Positions 1 to 9,961 are shown, counted from the stretch's first letter. The stretch: 64,000 nt of DNA from Ruegeria sp. R14_0 (GCF_017743975.1 NZ_JAGHRC010000009.1:99748-163747), one strand, 5' to 3'. Notes: generated by a model from the letters alone, not told the origin. Translations and numbers: made by a program.

Positions 1-1081
1 TCGCCCGAATGACCGCGTACGCGCCTATATTAAGGAAGTCCGCCGCGAGGTCCGTGGCCACCAGATCTTCCTGTCGCGCACCGCGCCGGAATTCATGGCC
101 GAGTTGTTCAAGATGGAAGTACCGGAAATCTATGACGGTATCATCGAGGTCAAGGCTGTTGCCCGCGATCCCGGATCGCGCGCCAAGATTGCTGTGATCT
201 CGTATGACGGCTCGATCGACCCCGTGGGTGCGTGCGTTGGTATGCGCGGCAGCCGTGTACAGGCCGTTGTGAACGAGCTGCAGGGCGAGAAAATCGACAT
301 TATCCCGTGGAACGAAGATCAGCCGACCTTCCTGGTGAACGCGCTGCAACCCGCCGAGGTCTCCAAGGTGGTTCTGGACGAAGAAGCCGGCAAGATCGAA
401 GTTGTGGTTCCCGAGGAACAGCTGAGCCTGGCCATCGGTCGTCGCGGCCAGAACGTGCGTCTGGCCAGCCAGCTGACCGGTCTGGACATCGACATCATGA
501 CCGAAGCCGAAGAATCGGCGCGTCGTCAGAAAGAATTCGAAGCCCGCACCCAGCTGTTCATGGACAGTCTGGATCTGGACGAGTTCTTCGCGCAGTTGCT
601 GGTTTCCGAAGGCTTCACCAACCTCGAAGAGGTTGCGTATGTCGAGATCGAAGAACTGCTGGTCATTGACGGGGTCGACGAAGGCACCGCGCAAGAGCTG
701 CAGACCCGCGCCCGCGAATTCCTGGAAGCTCAGGCTAAAGCGGCGCTGGACAGCGCCCGTGCACTGGGCGTCGAAGACAGCCTTATTGAATTTGAAGGCC
801 TGACACCCCAAATGGTTGAGGCATTGGCCAAGGATGACGTGAAAACGTTGGAAGACTTCGCCACTTGCGCAGACTGGGAACTGGCCGGTGGCTGGACAAC
901 GGTCGACGGTCAGCGAATCAAGGATGACGGTGTTCTGGAGCCCTTTGGTGTCTCGTTGGAAGAGGCGCAGGATCTGGTCATGACGGCCCGCATCATGCTG
1001 GGTTGGGTTGATCCGGCCGAGCTGGAGCAGGCCGAAGAAGATGTAGACGGTGAAACTGTCGACGAGGAGGCCGAGGCCTGA
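1..1081 (+). CDS. nusA: Transcription termination/antitermination protein NusA (5' truncated by window edge)
   Basis: The reading frame is open from base 2 and the true start lies upstream of the window. The protein binds RNA polymerase and nascent RNA and modulates pausing, termination and antitermination. Visible parts are the end of the S1/KH region (VRREVRG, EVPEIYDGII, AVARDPGSRAKIAV), a KH loop GMRGSRV, a second KH loop AIGRRGQNVRLASQ, then an acidic C-terminal half with two helical repeats (DEFFAQLLVSEGF and the stretch around LEDFATCADWELAGG). The last residues are very acidic. ylxR and infB follow closely on the same strand, the classic nusA-infB operon. Identity is certain; only the 5' end is missing. 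Confidence 0.97.
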   Translation, partial: RPNDRVRAYIKEVRREVRGHQIFLSRTAPEFMAELFKMEVPEIYDGIIEVKAVARDPGSRAKIAVISYDGSIDPVGACVGMRGSRVQAVVNELQGEKIDIIPWNEDQPTFLVNALQPAEVSKVVLDEEAGKIEVVVPEEQLSLAIGRRGQNVRLASQLTGLDIDIMTEAEESARRQKEFEARTQLFMDSLDLDEFFAQLLVSEGFTNLEEVAYVEIEELLVIDGVDEGTAQELQTRAREFLEAQAKAALDSARALGVEDSLIEFEGLTPQMVEALAKDDVKTLEDFATCADWELAGGWTTVDGQRIKDDGVLEPFGVSLEEAQDLVMTARIMLGWVDPAELEQAEEDVDGETVDEEAEA

Positions 1082-1103
1082 TTTCAGGCCTCGGGGTACG
1101 CGC

Positions 1104-1727
1104 ATGGGTCGCGGTGGCGTCCATAAAGATCGGTCCGAAGGACCTGAGCGTAAGTGCATCGCCACGGGCGAGGTACAGCCAAAGTATGGGCTGATCCGCT
1201 TTGTGACGGGGCCGGACGGTCAGGTTTATCCGGACGTCGCGGCAAAACTGCCGGGGCGGGGCGTCTATGTGGCGGCGGATCGCGCTGCTTTGGACAAGGC
1301 TGTGGGCAAAAAGCTGTTTGCACGCGGTTTCAAGGCGCAGGTGAATGTGCCCAAGGACCTGACGGACGAAGTCGAACGTCAGGTCACGCGCCGTGTGATC
1401 GAGTTGCTGAGCCTTGCGCGCAAGTCCGGTGACGCGGTTGCCGGATACGAAAAGGTCAAGACGTGGCTGGACCGGGAAGAGGCCCAGGTGCTGATTCAGG
1501 CCATCGATGGATCGGGGCGCGGCAAGTCGAAACTGAGCACGCCGCACTTCGGAAAATACATCGGTTGGCTCACTGCGGACGAGTTAGGGCAGGCATTTGG
1601 GCGCCAAACGGTGATTCATGCGGCGCTCGCCTCTGGCGGACTCGCCAAACGTGTTGTAGAGGAAGCGCAGCGCCTGCGTGGCTTGCGCGAAAAGGATGAC
1701 GGCGGCAGGGGCCGCTCGGAAGGGTAA
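1104..1727 (+). CDS. ylxR: YlxR/DUF448 RNA-binding protein with C-terminal L7Ae-like domain
   Basis: The N-terminus carries the DUF448 signature ([47 protein letters not shown]). The second half ([19 protein letters not shown], then a VLIQAIDGS strand) resembles the L7Ae/YlxQ fold, a fusion common in alphaproteobacteria. It probably binds RNA in the nusA-infB translation/transcription operon. The open frame extends upstream to 1050 inside nusA, but the ATG at 1104 directly precedes the conserved region and avoids the overlap, so I chose it. It sits 22 nt after nusA and 8 nt before infB, so co-transcription is very likely. Confidence 0.9.
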   Translation: MGRGGVHKDRSEGPERKCIATGEVQPKYGLIRFVTGPDGQVYPDVAAKLPGRGVYVAADRAALDKAVGKKLFARGFKAQVNVPKDLTDEVERQVTRRVIELLSLARKSGDAVAGYEKVKTWLDREEAQVLIQAIDGSGRGKSKLSTPHFGKYIGWLTADELGQAFGRQTVIHAALASGGLAKRVVEEAQRLRGLREKDDGGRGRSEG

Positions 1728-1735
1728 GAAGCTTT

Positions 1736-4210
1736 ATGAGCGATAATGACGGCAAAAAGACATTGGGTCTTCGTGGCGGGGCACGCCCCGGAAATGTGAA
1801 ACAGAGTTTCAGCCACGGACGCACCAAGAATGTCGTGGTGGAAACCAAACGCAAACGCGTGGTGGTCCCCAAGCCGGGTGCCGGTAAACCGGGTGGCGGA
1901 GCAACGCCGTCGGGTGATCCGTCGCGTCGTCCTGCGGGTATCTCTGACGCGGAAATGGCACGCCGGATGAAGGCACTGCAGGCCGCCAAGGCCCGCGAGG
2001 CCGAAGAGGCCGCCGCCCGCGAAGCCGCTGAAAAGGCGCGCGAAGAAGAACGCGCGCGCCGCCGTGCCGAACAGGAAGCCAAGGAACGCGAACAGCGCGA
2101 AGCTGAAGAGCGGGCAAAGGCCAAGGCCGAAGAGGAAGAGCGCAAGCGCAAAGAGGCGGAAGAAGCTGCCAAACGCGCTGCTGCCGCCCCTGCGCCCGAA
2201 GAACCCAAGGCTGCCCGCAGCCCGGCCAGCAAGCCTGCGCCAGCAGCGACCCCGCGCAAGCAGGATCGCGAACGCGAACAGCGTGGCCGTGGCAAGGGAC
2301 GCGACGACAACCGCCGCTCGGGCAAGCTGACTCTGGGTCAGGCAACCGGTGGCGAAGGCAACCGCCAACGCTCGATGGCGTCGATGAAGCGCAAGCAGGA
2401 GCGTGCGCGTCAGAAAGCTATGGGCGGCCCGGTCGAGCGGGAAAAGGTGATCCGCGACGTGCAGCTGCCCGAGGCGATCATGGTCTCAGAATTGGCCAAC
2501 CGTATGGCCGAACGTGTGGCTGACGTTGTCAAATCGCTGATGCAGATGGGCATGATGGTGACGCAGAACCAGACCATCGACGCAGACACCGCCGAACTGA
2601 TCATCGAAGAATTTGGCCACAAGGTCACCCGCGTCTCTGATTCGGATGTGGAAGACGTCATCAAAGAGGTCGAGGACAAGGACGAAGATCTGCAGCCGCG
2701 TCCGCCGGTCATCACCATCATGGGTCACGTTGACCACGGCAAAACCTCGTTGCTGGATGCGATCCGCGATGCGCGCGTTGTGGCCGGTGAAGCCGGTGGC
2801 ATCACCCAGCATATCGGCGCTTATCAGGTCAAAACCGACGGCGGCACGACGCTGACCTTCTTGGATACTCCGGGTCACGCGGCCTTTACCTCAATGCGCT
2901 CACGCGGGGCTCAGGTCACGGATATCGTGGTTCTTGTTGTCGCGGCTGACGACGCGGTGATGCCGCAGACGATCGAGGCGATCAACCACGCCAAAGCGGC
3001 CGGAGTGCCGATGATCGTGGCGATCAACAAGGTCGACAAGCCGGATGCAAACCCGGACAAGGTGCGCACCGATCTGCTGCAGCACGAAGTGATCGTTGAG
3101 AAAATGTCGGGTGAGGTTCAGGACGTCGAAGTGTCCGCCATCACCGGTCAGGGTCTGGACGAACTGCTGGAAGCCATCGCGCTGCAATCCGAGATACTGG
3201 AACTAAAGGCCAACCCGAATCGCGCCGCTCAAGGTGCCGTGATCGAGGCGCAGCTGGATGTGGGCCGCGGTCCTGTGGCCACCGTTCTGGTTCAGAACGG
3301 TACGCTGCATCAGGGCGATATCTTCGTTGTGGGTGAGCAGTACGGTAAGGTCCGTGCGTTGATCAACGACAAGGGCGAACGTGTTAAAGAAGCTGGCCCC
3401 TCGGTTCCTGTCGAGGTTCTGGGTCTGAATGGTACGCCCGAAGCGGGCGACGTTCTGAACGTGACCGAGACCGAAGCGCAGGCCCGCGAGATCGCTGAAT
3501 ACCGCGAGCAAGCCGCCAAGGACAAACGCGCCGCCGCTGGCGCCGCGACTACCCTTGAGCAGCTGATGCAGAAGGCCAAAGAAGACGAAAACGTCACCGA
3601 ACTGCCAATTCTGATGAAAGCGGACGTGCAGGGTTCGGCCGAAGCCATCGTTCAGGCGATGGAAAAGATCGGCAACGACGAGGTGCGCGTGCGCGTGCTG
3701 CACTCGGGCGTGGGTGCGATCACCGAAACGGATGTCGGTCTGGCCGAAGCCTCTGGCGCTCCGATCTTCGGGTTCAACGTCCGTGCCAACGCATCTGCGC
3801 GGAACACCGCAAACCAAAAGGGCGTCGAGATCCGCTACTACTCGGTGATCTATGATCTCGTGGACGACGTGAAAGCGGCTGCATCCGGCCTGCTGAGCGC
3901 CGAGATCCGCGAAAAGTTCATCGGTTACGCCGAGATCCGCGAAGTCTTCAAGGTCACCGGTGTTGGCAAGGTTGCCGGCTGTCTGGTCACCGAAGGCGTT
4001 GCCCGCCGTTCCGCAGGCGTCCGCCTGCTGCGCGACAACGTGGTGATCCACGAAGGCACGCTGAAGACGCTGAAACGCTTCAAGGACGAAGTGGCCGAGG
4101 TTCAGTCGGGTCAGGAATGCGGTATGGCGTTCGAGAACTACGATGATATCCGCGCCGGCGACGTGATCGAAATCTTCGAGCGCGAAGAGGTCACCCGGAC
4201 GCTGGATTGA
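1736..4210 (+). CDS. infB: Translation initiation factor IF-2
   Basis: This 824-residue GTPase places initiator tRNA on the ribosome. The N-terminal third is a low-complexity Arg/Glu/Ala-rich coiled stretch (about residues 75-220), as is usual for alphaproteobacterial IF-2. It is followed by the IF2N region and the G domain: G1 GHVDHGKTS near residue 330, G3 DTPGHAAF and G4 NKVDKP. Domains II-IV then follow ([39 protein letters not shown]). Length and domain order are normal. The start at 1736 is 8 nt after ylxR. A strong hairpin terminator lies 20 nt after the stop and closes the operon. Confidence 0.98.
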   Translation: MSDNDGKKTLGLRGGARPGNVKQSFSHGRTKNVVVETKRKRVVVPKPGAGKPGGGATPSGDPSRRPAGISDAEMARRMKALQAAKAREAEEAAAREAAEKAREEERARRRAEQEAKEREQREAEERAKAKAEEEERKRKEAEEAAKRAAAAPAPEEPKAARSPASKPAPAATPRKQDREREQRGRGKGRDDNRRSGKLTLGQATGGEGNRQRSMASMKRKQERARQKAMGGPVEREKVIRDVQLPEAIMVSELANRMAERVADVVKSLMQMGMMVTQNQTIDADTAELIIEEFGHKVTRVSDSDVEDVIKEVEDKDEDLQPRPPVITIMGHVDHGKTSLLDAIRDARVVAGEAGGITQHIGAYQVKTDGGTTLTFLDTPGHAAFTSMRSRGAQVTDIVVLVVAADDAVMPQTIEAINHAKAAGVPMIVAINKVDKPDANPDKVRTDLLQHEVIVEKMSGEVQDVEVSAITGQGLDELLEAIALQSEILELKANPNRAAQGAVIEAQLDVGRGPVATVLVQNGTLHQGDIFVVGEQYGKVRALINDKGERVKEAGPSVPVEVLGLNGTPEAGDVLNVTETEAQAREIAEYREQAAKDKRAAAGAATTLEQLMQKAKEDENVTELPILMKADVQGSAEAIVQAMEKIGNDEVRVRVLHSGVGAITETDVGLAEASGAPIFGFNVRANASARNTANQKGVEIRYYSVIYDLVDDVKAAASGLLSAEIREKFIGYAEIREVFKVTGVGKVAGCLVTEGVARRSAGVRLLRDNVVIHEGTLKTLKRFKDEVAEVQSGQECGMAFENYDDIRAGDVIEIFEREEVTRTLD

Positions 4211-4231
4211 TCAAGTTCAGAACGAAATTGG

Positions 4232-4264
4232 AAAAGCGGCCCCAGCTGGGCCGCTTTTTTCTTT
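4232..4264 (+). terminator. Rho-independent terminator of nusA-ylxR-infB
   Basis: GCGGCCC and GGGCCGC form a 7-bp GC stem with a five-base loop. It is flanked by AAAA on the left and a run of six T on the right, so it can act on both strands. It lies just after the infB stop codon. Confidence 0.9.
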
Positions 4265-4543
4265 TCCGGTTTCCAGTGTTCTGTTCAGGTCGTTCGAAAG
4301 GTCAAACTACTCCTCGGCATACCTAAGGTATTGGAGAGTAGGAGCGTTACGTCAGAAAATGAATCCAATGGCACCGGGCCGGACCAAGTCAAATGACAGA
4401 CTTCCAGGCGCCAAGTACTGACTGACACGTCCACCGCTTTCGGTCTGGACCGGGCGCAACGACGCGGTACTGCTCAAAACGTGCCTGATCCAGATACGCC
4501 TACTGAACGTTCTTCTGCGAATTTGTACTGGCTCAAATGCGCC
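4265..4543. other. Intergenic stretch without a recognisable gene
   Basis: Less GC-rich than the flanking housekeeping genes. I see no open frame with a ribosome binding site and no RNA gene. It may be decayed insertion DNA together with the small unknown gene that follows. Confidence 0.5.
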
Positions 4544-4957
4544 TTAGAAATGCCAATCCTCCAAGGATCGGTCTGTGTTGAACGTCCAGAACTCGGCTTC
4601 AGGTGCATCTGTGGTTTGTAGTGATAGAGATGAGGCTTTTTGTTCCGTCAAATTCGATAGGCCGCGTCCCACCCAACTGGCCATTGCGCCATTTCCCGTG
4701 TCCGGAACCGGTACGTCAAAAACAAAGGCATCATCGCTGCCCCAAGCATTGGCAGCGGGCGCTTGTTCAGCGGGCTGGAAGGAAATTTCGTCAACCTGAA
4801 ATTGCAGTTCTCCACTAGCGACAGCCGCATCCGAGTTTATCAAAGCCGCGAGTCCGGGCGCGTTTGTGTCGCCGCTGGTAGGCACAGTGTTAGGAAGCTC
4901 GTTTCTCAATTTTTCGATGAGCCCAGGATTCAATTCCCGTGCACAATAACCACACAT
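4544..4957 (-). CDS. Hypothetical protein, 137 residues
   Basis: I do not recognise this protein. The open frame reaches a TTG at 4969, but the ATG at 4957 has a GGAG motif six bases upstream (GGAGAACGCC) and was chosen. The N-terminus has a CGYC motif that could be a metal or thiol pair (MCGYCAREL). The rest is acidic and polar, without membrane segments or a signal peptide. It stands alone between the infB terminator and the kynurenine genes, in DNA less GC-rich than either side. The good ribosome binding site and protein-like composition support a real gene, but there is no functional clue. Confidence 0.5.
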   Translation of the reverse strand: MCGYCARELNPGLIEKLRNELPNTVPTSGDTNAPGLAALINSDAAVASGELQFQVDEISFQPAEQAPAANAWGSDDAFVFDVPVPDTGNGAMASWVGRGLSNLTEQKASSLSLQTTDAPEAEFWTFNTDRSLEDWHF

Positions 4958-5278
4958 GGCGTTCTCCAAGTTTGTAATCTGACGGGCTTATGATCCCATC
5001 GAGCTGAAAATAGCATGGCTGAGAACATATCTATGAAATACGGCAGCTTTTTGGCTGTTAACGCACGTACTGCTAAATCGTCGCGCCCAGACTGTGTCAC
5101 TGAAAGACCGGGTTTGGGGGATACAAATCAGCTAAAGAAATGTGCCGTTAGAATTTTCGCGTGTGTTCTTTGCGAGTTCGAGCGGGAGGCCCCTAACTCC
5201 GCTGAAAAAAGGCAATTCGCAAAGGTCGCACCTAACTTAGAGCGCGGAGTAAGCTTATCTGGCCTTCCACACTCCATA
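4958..5278. other. Intergenic stretch upstream of the small hypothetical gene
   Basis: No gene seen. A plus-strand open frame (about 5015-5476) runs through it, but it overlaps the end of the formamidase gene antisense and has no family features, so I treat it as spurious. A promoter for the minus-strand gene ending at 4544 would be expected here, but none is clear. Confidence 0.5.
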
Positions 5279-6106
5279 CTACCTATAGGTGAGCAAGAAT
5301 ACGCGTGGGTGCATGATGACATCGAAATGCTGCATCCCCTTCTGCAGTTCGAAACTGACTGCATGTCCGCCTTTGCGCAAAGCCTCGGCGTAGTCCCGGC
5401 TTTGGCGAATGAACTCTGGCGTGTCCCGTTCCGCTACGGTCACGTGATAGCGGGGGCCGGGCGCGGGCAGGTGTAGGATCGGGGACAGGTCGTGCACCTC
5501 GACCGGGGTCAGTTGCAGCGGGTCGTTGACCGAAGTCTGGCTGATCGGCTCCAGATCATAGATTCCGCTGATCAGGATCACATCGCGGACGCGCAAACCG
5601 GAACGGGCCAGCGCGTCGGCCGAGCTCGCCATGACCATCGCGGCCAGATGCGCCCCGGCACTGTGCCCTGACAGGGTGACGCGCGAGGGATCGAAGCCCA
5701 GATCGGGCGCGTTTGCAGCCAGCCACAGCAAGGCGTCGCGGCATTCGGCGATCATGTCGCCGATCCGCGCATGCGGGGCCAGCGTGTAGTTGAGGGTCAC
5801 AAACGACTGTTCAGCCTGAATCAGCGCCGGGGCCATCATCGCCGATTCACGCTGACTCAGAGCCTGCCAATAGCCGCCATGGATAAAGATGTGCAGCGGG
5901 GCGCCTGTACCCTTTGCAGGAAAGAAATCCAGAACCTGAGCCGTGCCATCACCGTACGAGATGTTCCCGATCACTTCCATCTGCGATCGATGCTGCGCAC
6001 TGAGCGCGGCGTAACTGTCCAGATAGGGCGTCAAGTCGCCGCCGATCATCGAACTGGGAGAATACTCCCGCTCCAACTCGTCCTGAGAGAAACCCCGGTA
6101 CAGCAT
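5279..6106 (-). CDS. Arylformamidase (kynurenine formamidase), alpha/beta-hydrolase type
   Basis: Probable second enzyme of tryptophan catabolism: N-formylkynurenine + water gives kynurenine + formate, in the cytoplasm. The protein (275 residues) shows the oxyanion-hole motif HGGYW near residue 98, the nucleophile elbow GHSAGAHLA, a likely acid in AERDTPEF and a C-terminal histidine in GMQHFDV, so the Ser-Asp-His triad is complete. It starts 3 nt after the kynA stop codon, and its ribosome binding site (GGAG) lies inside the end of kynA, so translation is probably coupled. This is the AFMID-like fold, not the metal-dependent cyclase-type KynB; a protein of that second family is encoded at 60597-61412. 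Confidence 0.88.
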   Translation of the reverse strand: MLYRGFSQDELEREYSPSSMIGGDLTPYLDSYAALSAQHRSQMEVIGNISYGDGTAQVLDFFPAKGTGAPLHIFIHGGYWQALSQRESAMMAPALIQAEQSFVTLNYTLAPHARIGDMIAECRDALLWLAANAPDLGFDPSRVTLSGHSAGAHLAAMVMASSADALARSGLRVRDVILISGIYDLEPISQTSVNDPLQLTPVEVHDLSPILHLPAPGPRYHVTVAERDTPEFIRQSRDYAEALRKGGHAVSFELQKGMQHFDVIMHPRVFLLTYR

Positions 6107-6109
6107 CGC

Positions 6110-6991
6110 CTACTCCTGCTCGGTGTACATCAACTCGGTGCGTACATCGTAAAGATCATGGAAGAACTTCAAATCCAAGGCCTTGCGCAAGAAGGACACA
6201 CCACTGGATCCTCCAGTGCCGGGTTGGTTTCCAATCACCCGTTCCACGGCTGTGACGTGATCGAACCGCCAGCGCTGGAACAGGGACTCTACATCCATCA
6301 GCTTTTCCGCCAGCGCGTAGAGGTCCCAGTATCGCTCGGTATCGCGGAAGACCTGCACCCAGATTTTGACAATGCGCGGGTCTCCGGAATAGGGCTGCGC
6401 GTAGTCTCGATTGAGCAGATCCTCCGGCACATCGAACCCCTGGCGGGCCAGCATATGCAGCACCTCGTCATAGAGCGACGGTTTGGTCAGTGCAGCGTTC
6501 AGCTGCGCCATGACCTCTTCGTCATGTTCGTGCACTTTCAGGGTCGAGGCATCCTTGTTGCCCAAAATGAATTCAATCTGACGATAGCCGTAGCTTTGGA
6601 AACCGGACGAACTGCCCAGCGCCTGCCGGAAGGTCATGTAGTCGGCCGGTGTCATGGTCAGCAAGGTTTCCCACGCGGTGATCAACTGCCGCTGGATCGC
6701 TTTGACCCGGTCGAGGTTCTTCATCGCCGGGCCAAAATCATCCTGCTGCAGATAGCGCCGTACCTCGACCAGCTGGTGGTGCATCAGTTTCAGCCACAGC
6801 TCGCTGACCTGATGGATGATGATGAACAGCATCTCATCCGGTTGCGCGGGGTCCTGGAAGGTCTTTTGCAGGTTCAACAGAGTCTTGAGCTGCAGAAAGT
6901 CGCCATAGCTTTTGCGGTGGTTCTGCGCGAAATCGGTGACCAGAGTGTCCTCGATTCCACGCTCAAGATAGCGGTGATCCTTGTCGCCCAT
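6110..6991 (-). CDS. kynA: Tryptophan 2,3-dioxygenase
   Basis: Haem enzyme opening the indole ring of L-tryptophan to N-formylkynurenine. Recognisable family blocks are YGDFLQLKTLL near the N-terminus, FIIIHQVSELWLKLMHHQL (containing the proximal distal-pocket residues), FRQALGSSSGFQSYGYRQIE and the C-terminal GGSSGVSFLRKALDLKFFHDL. The open frame begins at a TTG (7003), but the ATG at 6991 has GGAGGAG just upstream and gives a normal family length of 293 residues. It forms a two-gene unit with the downstream formamidase. No kynureninase gene is present in the window, so later pathway steps must be encoded elsewhere. Confidence 0.96.
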   Translation of the reverse strand: MGDKDHRYLERGIEDTLVTDFAQNHRKSYGDFLQLKTLLNLQKTFQDPAQPDEMLFIIIHQVSELWLKLMHHQLVEVRRYLQQDDFGPAMKNLDRVKAIQRQLITAWETLLTMTPADYMTFRQALGSSSGFQSYGYRQIEFILGNKDASTLKVHEHDEEVMAQLNAALTKPSLYDEVLHMLARQGFDVPEDLLNRDYAQPYSGDPRIVKIWVQVFRDTERYWDLYALAEKLMDVESLFQRWRFDHVTAVERVIGNQPGTGGSSGVSFLRKALDLKFFHDLYDVRTELMYTEQE

Positions 6992-7053
6992 TTGCTCCTC
7001 CAAACGCCTGAGTCACCCTTGTTTAGGGTCTAATCCAGCGCAACTCCAGAGCG

Positions 7054-8097
7054 TTAGGTCCAGTCGAGGACCACCTTTCCCGATTGGCCGGATTTCATGG
7101 CTTCAAAGCCCTGGGTAAAATCGTCGACCTTGAACCGATGTGTAATCACCCGGCTGACATCCAGACCGTTCTGCAGCATGGCGATCATCTTGTACCAGGT
7201 CTCAAACATCTCGCGGCCATAGACGCCTTTGATGGTGATGGCTTTGAAGACAATGCGGGACCAGTCGACCGGAGATTTTCCGGGCGGAATACCCAACAAG
7301 GCGATCTTGCCGCCCATCACAAGCGCCTCGACCATCTGATCCAGCGCGGCTTGGGAACCTGACATTTCAAGTCCTACGTCAAAGCCCTGCTGCATGCCAA
7401 GTTCGGTGATGACGTCCTGCAAGTCTTCCTTGCTGACATCCACAGCGCGCACAGTTGGCACGACGTGCTCGGCCAGCGTCAGACGATCGGGATTGATGTC
7501 GGTGATCACCACATGCCGCGCTCCTGCGTGGCGCGCGACGGCGGCGGCCATGATGCCGATGGGACCGGCGCCCGTGATCAGCACGTCTTCGCCCAACAGA
7601 TCAAAGCTGAGCGCGGTGTGAACAGCGTTTCCCAGCGGATCGAGAATGGCCCCGATCTCGTCGGGTACATCGTCGGGCAGGGGGACCACGTTAAACGCAG
7701 GCAGCTTCAGGTATTGGGCGAAAGCCCCCTGTTCGTTTACCCCGATCCCCCGTGTGCCGGGGTCCAGGTGGAACTTGCCGGCGCGGCTCTGGCGGCTGTC
7801 GGTGGTGATCAGATGCCCTTCGCCCGAACAGCGCTGACCGATCTCAAGCCCGGATACATTGCGCCCCATTTCGACGATCTCACCGGCAAATTCATGGCCT
7901 GTGATCATCGGGATTGGCACTGTCGCAGCGGCCCAATCATCCCAGTGCCAGATATGGATATCTGTCCCGCAGATGCCGGTCTTGTTGACGCGGATCAGAA
8001 CCTCTTCGGGACCGATCTCGGGGACAGGGGCTTGGACCATCCACAAACCTTCTTCGGGCTTGGACTTTTCCAAGGCTTTCATCGTGTTTGGTCGCAT
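7054..8097 (-). CDS. tdh: L-threonine 3-dehydrogenase
   Basis: Zinc-dependent medium-chain dehydrogenase oxidising L-threonine to 2-amino-3-ketobutyrate with NAD+. Catalytic-zinc and family motifs are present: [23 protein letters not shown] and the Rossmann loop GAGPIGIM. The ATG at 8097 overlaps the kbl stop codon (TGATG) and is preceded by GGGGGTGA; an internal ATG at 8082 matches the E. coli N-terminus but lacks a ribosome binding site. Oddly, the segment that in the E. coli enzyme holds the four structural-zinc cysteines here reads [18 protein letters not shown], with no CxxCxxC, so the structural zinc is probably absent. Product is handed to Kbl. Confidence 0.95.
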   Translation of the reverse strand: MRPNTMKALEKSKPEEGLWMVQAPVPEIGPEEVLIRVNKTGICGTDIHIWHWDDWAAATVPIPMITGHEFAGEIVEMGRNVSGLEIGQRCSGEGHLITTDSRQSRAGKFHLDPGTRGIGVNEQGAFAQYLKLPAFNVVPLPDDVPDEIGAILDPLGNAVHTALSFDLLGEDVLITGAGPIGIMAAAVARHAGARHVVITDINPDRLTLAEHVVPTVRAVDVSKEDLQDVITELGMQQGFDVGLEMSGSQAALDQMVEALVMGGKIALLGIPPGKSPVDWSRIVFKAITIKGVYGREMFETWYKMIAMLQNGLDVSRVITHRFKVDDFTQGFEAMKSGQSGKVVLDWT

Positions 8098-9281
8098 CAG
8101 ATCACCCCCAAATCCTTGCCGACCTTGCCAAAGGCGGCCAGCGCGCGGTCAAGTTCGTCTTTTGTCAGAGCCGCATTCATCTGTGTTCTGATCCGTGCCT
8201 GACCACGTGGGACAACCGGAAAGAAGAACCCCGAGACATAAACGCCCTCGTCAAACAGGCGCGCGGCCATGTCCTGCGCCAGTTGCGCCTCACCCAGCAT
8301 CACGGGGATGATCGGGTGTTCACCAGGCAGCAGATCAAAGCCCAGCTTTTCAAGCCCCGCGCGCCAGTACTTTGCGTTGCCAAACAGTTGCGCACGCAAC
8401 ATATCGCCTTCTTCGACAAGACGGATTGCCTCCAGCCCGGCAGCAACGATTGAGGGCGGCAGCGAATTAGAGAACAGATAGGGCCGCGCCCGCTGCCGCA
8501 GCAGGTCGATCACTGGCTGCGGCCCGGCGATATAACCGCCGATTGCCCCCCCAAGTGCCTTGCCCAAGGTTCCCGTCAGAATGTCCACATCGACGCCGAA
8601 ATGATCCGGCGTCCCAGCACCATTCGGACCCATAAAGCCGGTGGCGTGGCAGTCATCGACCATGACGATGGCGTCGTATTTGTCGGCCAGCTCTCGGATT
8701 TTCGGCAGGTTGGCCAGGTACCCATCCATCGAGAACACACCATCGGTGGCGATCATGATATGTCGCGCCCCGTCCTCGCGCGCCTGCTTCAGCCAGGCCT
8801 CAAGATCGTTCATATCGTTGTTCAGATAGCGATAGCGTTTCGCCTTGCACAGGCGCACCCCGTCGATGATCGAGGCGTGGTTCAGACTGTCCGAGATGAT
8901 GGCGTCTTCAGGCCCTAACAAAGGCTCAAACAGCCCACCATTGGCATCAAAACAGGCGGCGAACAGGATCGCGTCGTCCTTGTTCAGGAACTTGGCCAGA
9001 CGTTGTTCAAGCTCACAGTGAATGTCTTGCGTGCCGCAGATGAACCGGACCGAGGCCATGCCGAATCCCTTGGGCTCCATTACGCCCTTGGCGGCGTCGA
9101 TCAGCGCCGGGTGGTCGGCCAGACCCAGATAGTTGTTGGCGCACAGGTTGATCACCTTTTTGTCGCCCACCGTAATCTCACCGCCCTGAGGCGAGGTGAT
9201 CATTCGTTCGCGTTTATAAAGCCCTTCAGCTTCGATCTGCGCGAGGGTGTCCGAAATGTGGGACAGGAATGCATCTGCCAT
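8097..9281 (-). CDS. kbl: Glycine C-acetyltransferase (2-amino-3-ketobutyrate CoA ligase)
   Basis: PLP enzyme converting 2-amino-3-ketobutyrate + CoA to glycine + acetyl-CoA, completing threonine breakdown started by Tdh. Typical motifs are [36 protein letters not shown] and the PLP-lysine block [10 protein letters not shown]. The ATG at 9281 is preceded by AAGGAG with a six-base spacer, so the longer frame to 9296 is not used. It is first in the kbl-tdh operon. The 109 nt upstream contain several TTCCG/CGGAA dyads shared with the start of the adjacent XRE-cupin regulator gene, pointing to control by that protein. Confidence 0.95.
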   Translation of the reverse strand: MADAFLSHISDTLAQIEAEGLYKRERMITSPQGGEITVGDKKVINLCANNYLGLADHPALIDAAKGVMEPKGFGMASVRFICGTQDIHCELEQRLAKFLNKDDAILFAACFDANGGLFEPLLGPEDAIISDSLNHASIIDGVRLCKAKRYRYLNNDMNDLEAWLKQAREDGARHIMIATDGVFSMDGYLANLPKIRELADKYDAIVMVDDCHATGFMGPNGAGTPDHFGVDVDILTGTLGKALGGAIGGYIAGPQPVIDLLRQRARPYLFSNSLPPSIVAAGLEAIRLVEEGDMLRAQLFGNAKYWRAGLEKLGFDLLPGEHPIIPVMLGEAQLAQDMAARLFDEGVYVSGFFFPVVPRGQARIRTQMNAALTKDELDRALAAFGKVGKDLGVI

Positions 9282-9317
9282 GGCGATCTCCTTCATCTGA
9301 GTCGCGTGTCTAACATA

Positions 9318-9379
9318 ACGGAAGCGTTTCCCAAATAGGGGAATGACGAAATTACGGAAAAATTTCCGTGAAGGCGGAA
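9318..9379. promoter_or_regulatory. Cluster of TTCCG/CGGAA dyads upstream of kbl (putative operators)
   Basis: Three overlapping or adjacent inverted repeats are visible: ACGGAAGCGTTTCCC (9318-9332), ACGGAAAAATTTCCGT (9354-9369, perfect 7-bp arms) and TTCCGTGAAGGCGGAA (9364-9379). The last has the same TTCCGT-N4-RCGGAA layout as the palindrome covering the start codon of the XRE-cupin gene. They lie between the regulator stop codon and the kbl start, where the kbl promoter must be. Binding by the regulator is inferred. Confidence 0.6.
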
Positions 9380-9390
9380 ATCTGCCGGAC

Positions 9391-9954
9391 TCAAGCGTTC
9401 TTTACGATAAGAAAAACCCGCGCAGGGCCATCTGCGGCAATCGAATGAGCAATATCTGCCGCATAGCGCGCGGTATCACCTTGTTTCAGATTGCTGACAG
9501 CCGTGCCCGACGTGACACGCACCGCGCCCTCAAGGATGGTCAGTTGTTCGCGCGCGCCGCGTGCATGAGGTTGGCTGTTCAGGGCGCCACCTTCGTCGAA
9601 CTGGATGTCATAGACCTCATGCCCGCCGGCCTCTTCGGGCGGAGACAGAATGCGTATCCGGCAGTTTTGGCCCATGTTGTCGATACTGGGCACTTCGGAG
9701 TTCCTGAGGACCTCGATCTGATCTGCGCTGTTTGCTTCCTCCAGCAGACCAGCAAAATCCACCTGCAGCGCGCGGGTCAGGTTCCAAAGGGTCGAGATTG
9801 TCGGGCTGCTTTCGCCGCGTTCGATCTGGCTGACCATGGATCTGGATACACCGCTTAGGTTTGCCACGGCTTCTAGCGACAGGCCTTTGGCCCTGCGCGC
9901 CTCTTTCAGGCGGGCGGGCAGGCGTGTCAGGATATCGTCTGTGTTTTCCGTCAT
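9391..9954 (-). CDS. XRE-family transcriptional regulator with C-terminal cupin domain
   Basis: Residues about 10-65 form an XRE helix-turn-helix ([24 protein letters not shown], split here as [13 protein letters not shown] and [17 protein letters not shown]). Residues about 105-185 form a cupin barrel ([41 protein letters not shown]), which usually binds a small metabolite. It lies directly upstream of kbl-tdh on the same strand. A perfect 16-bp palindrome overlaps its start codon and a near copy lies before kbl, so I infer autoregulation and control of threonine catabolism. The ligand is unknown; threonine or an intermediate would fit the context. Confidence 0.9.
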   Translation of the reverse strand: MTENTDDILTRLPARLKEARRAKGLSLEAVANLSGVSRSMVSQIERGESSPTISTLWNLTRALQVDFAGLLEEANSADQIEVLRNSEVPSIDNMGQNCRIRILSPPEEAGGHEVYDIQFDEGGALNSQPHARGAREQLTILEGAVRVTSGTAVSNLKQGDTARYAADIAHSIAADGPARVFLIVKNA

Positions 9955-9961
9955 GACGGAA
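9946..9961. promoter_or_regulatory. Perfect palindrome at the XRE-cupin start codon (putative autoregulatory operator)
   Basis: TTCCGTCATGACGGAA is a perfect 16-bp palindrome spanning the ATG of the regulator. The related sequence TTCCGTGAAGGCGGAA occurs upstream of kbl, keeping half-site and spacing. Confidence 0.65.

Noticed and set aside
3203..4051. 282-codon frame antisense to infB
   Set aside because: Shadow frame within the IF-2 gene.
5771..7033. 420-codon plus-strand frame opposite kynA and the formamidase
   Set aside because: Antisense to two complete enzyme genes with intact motifs.
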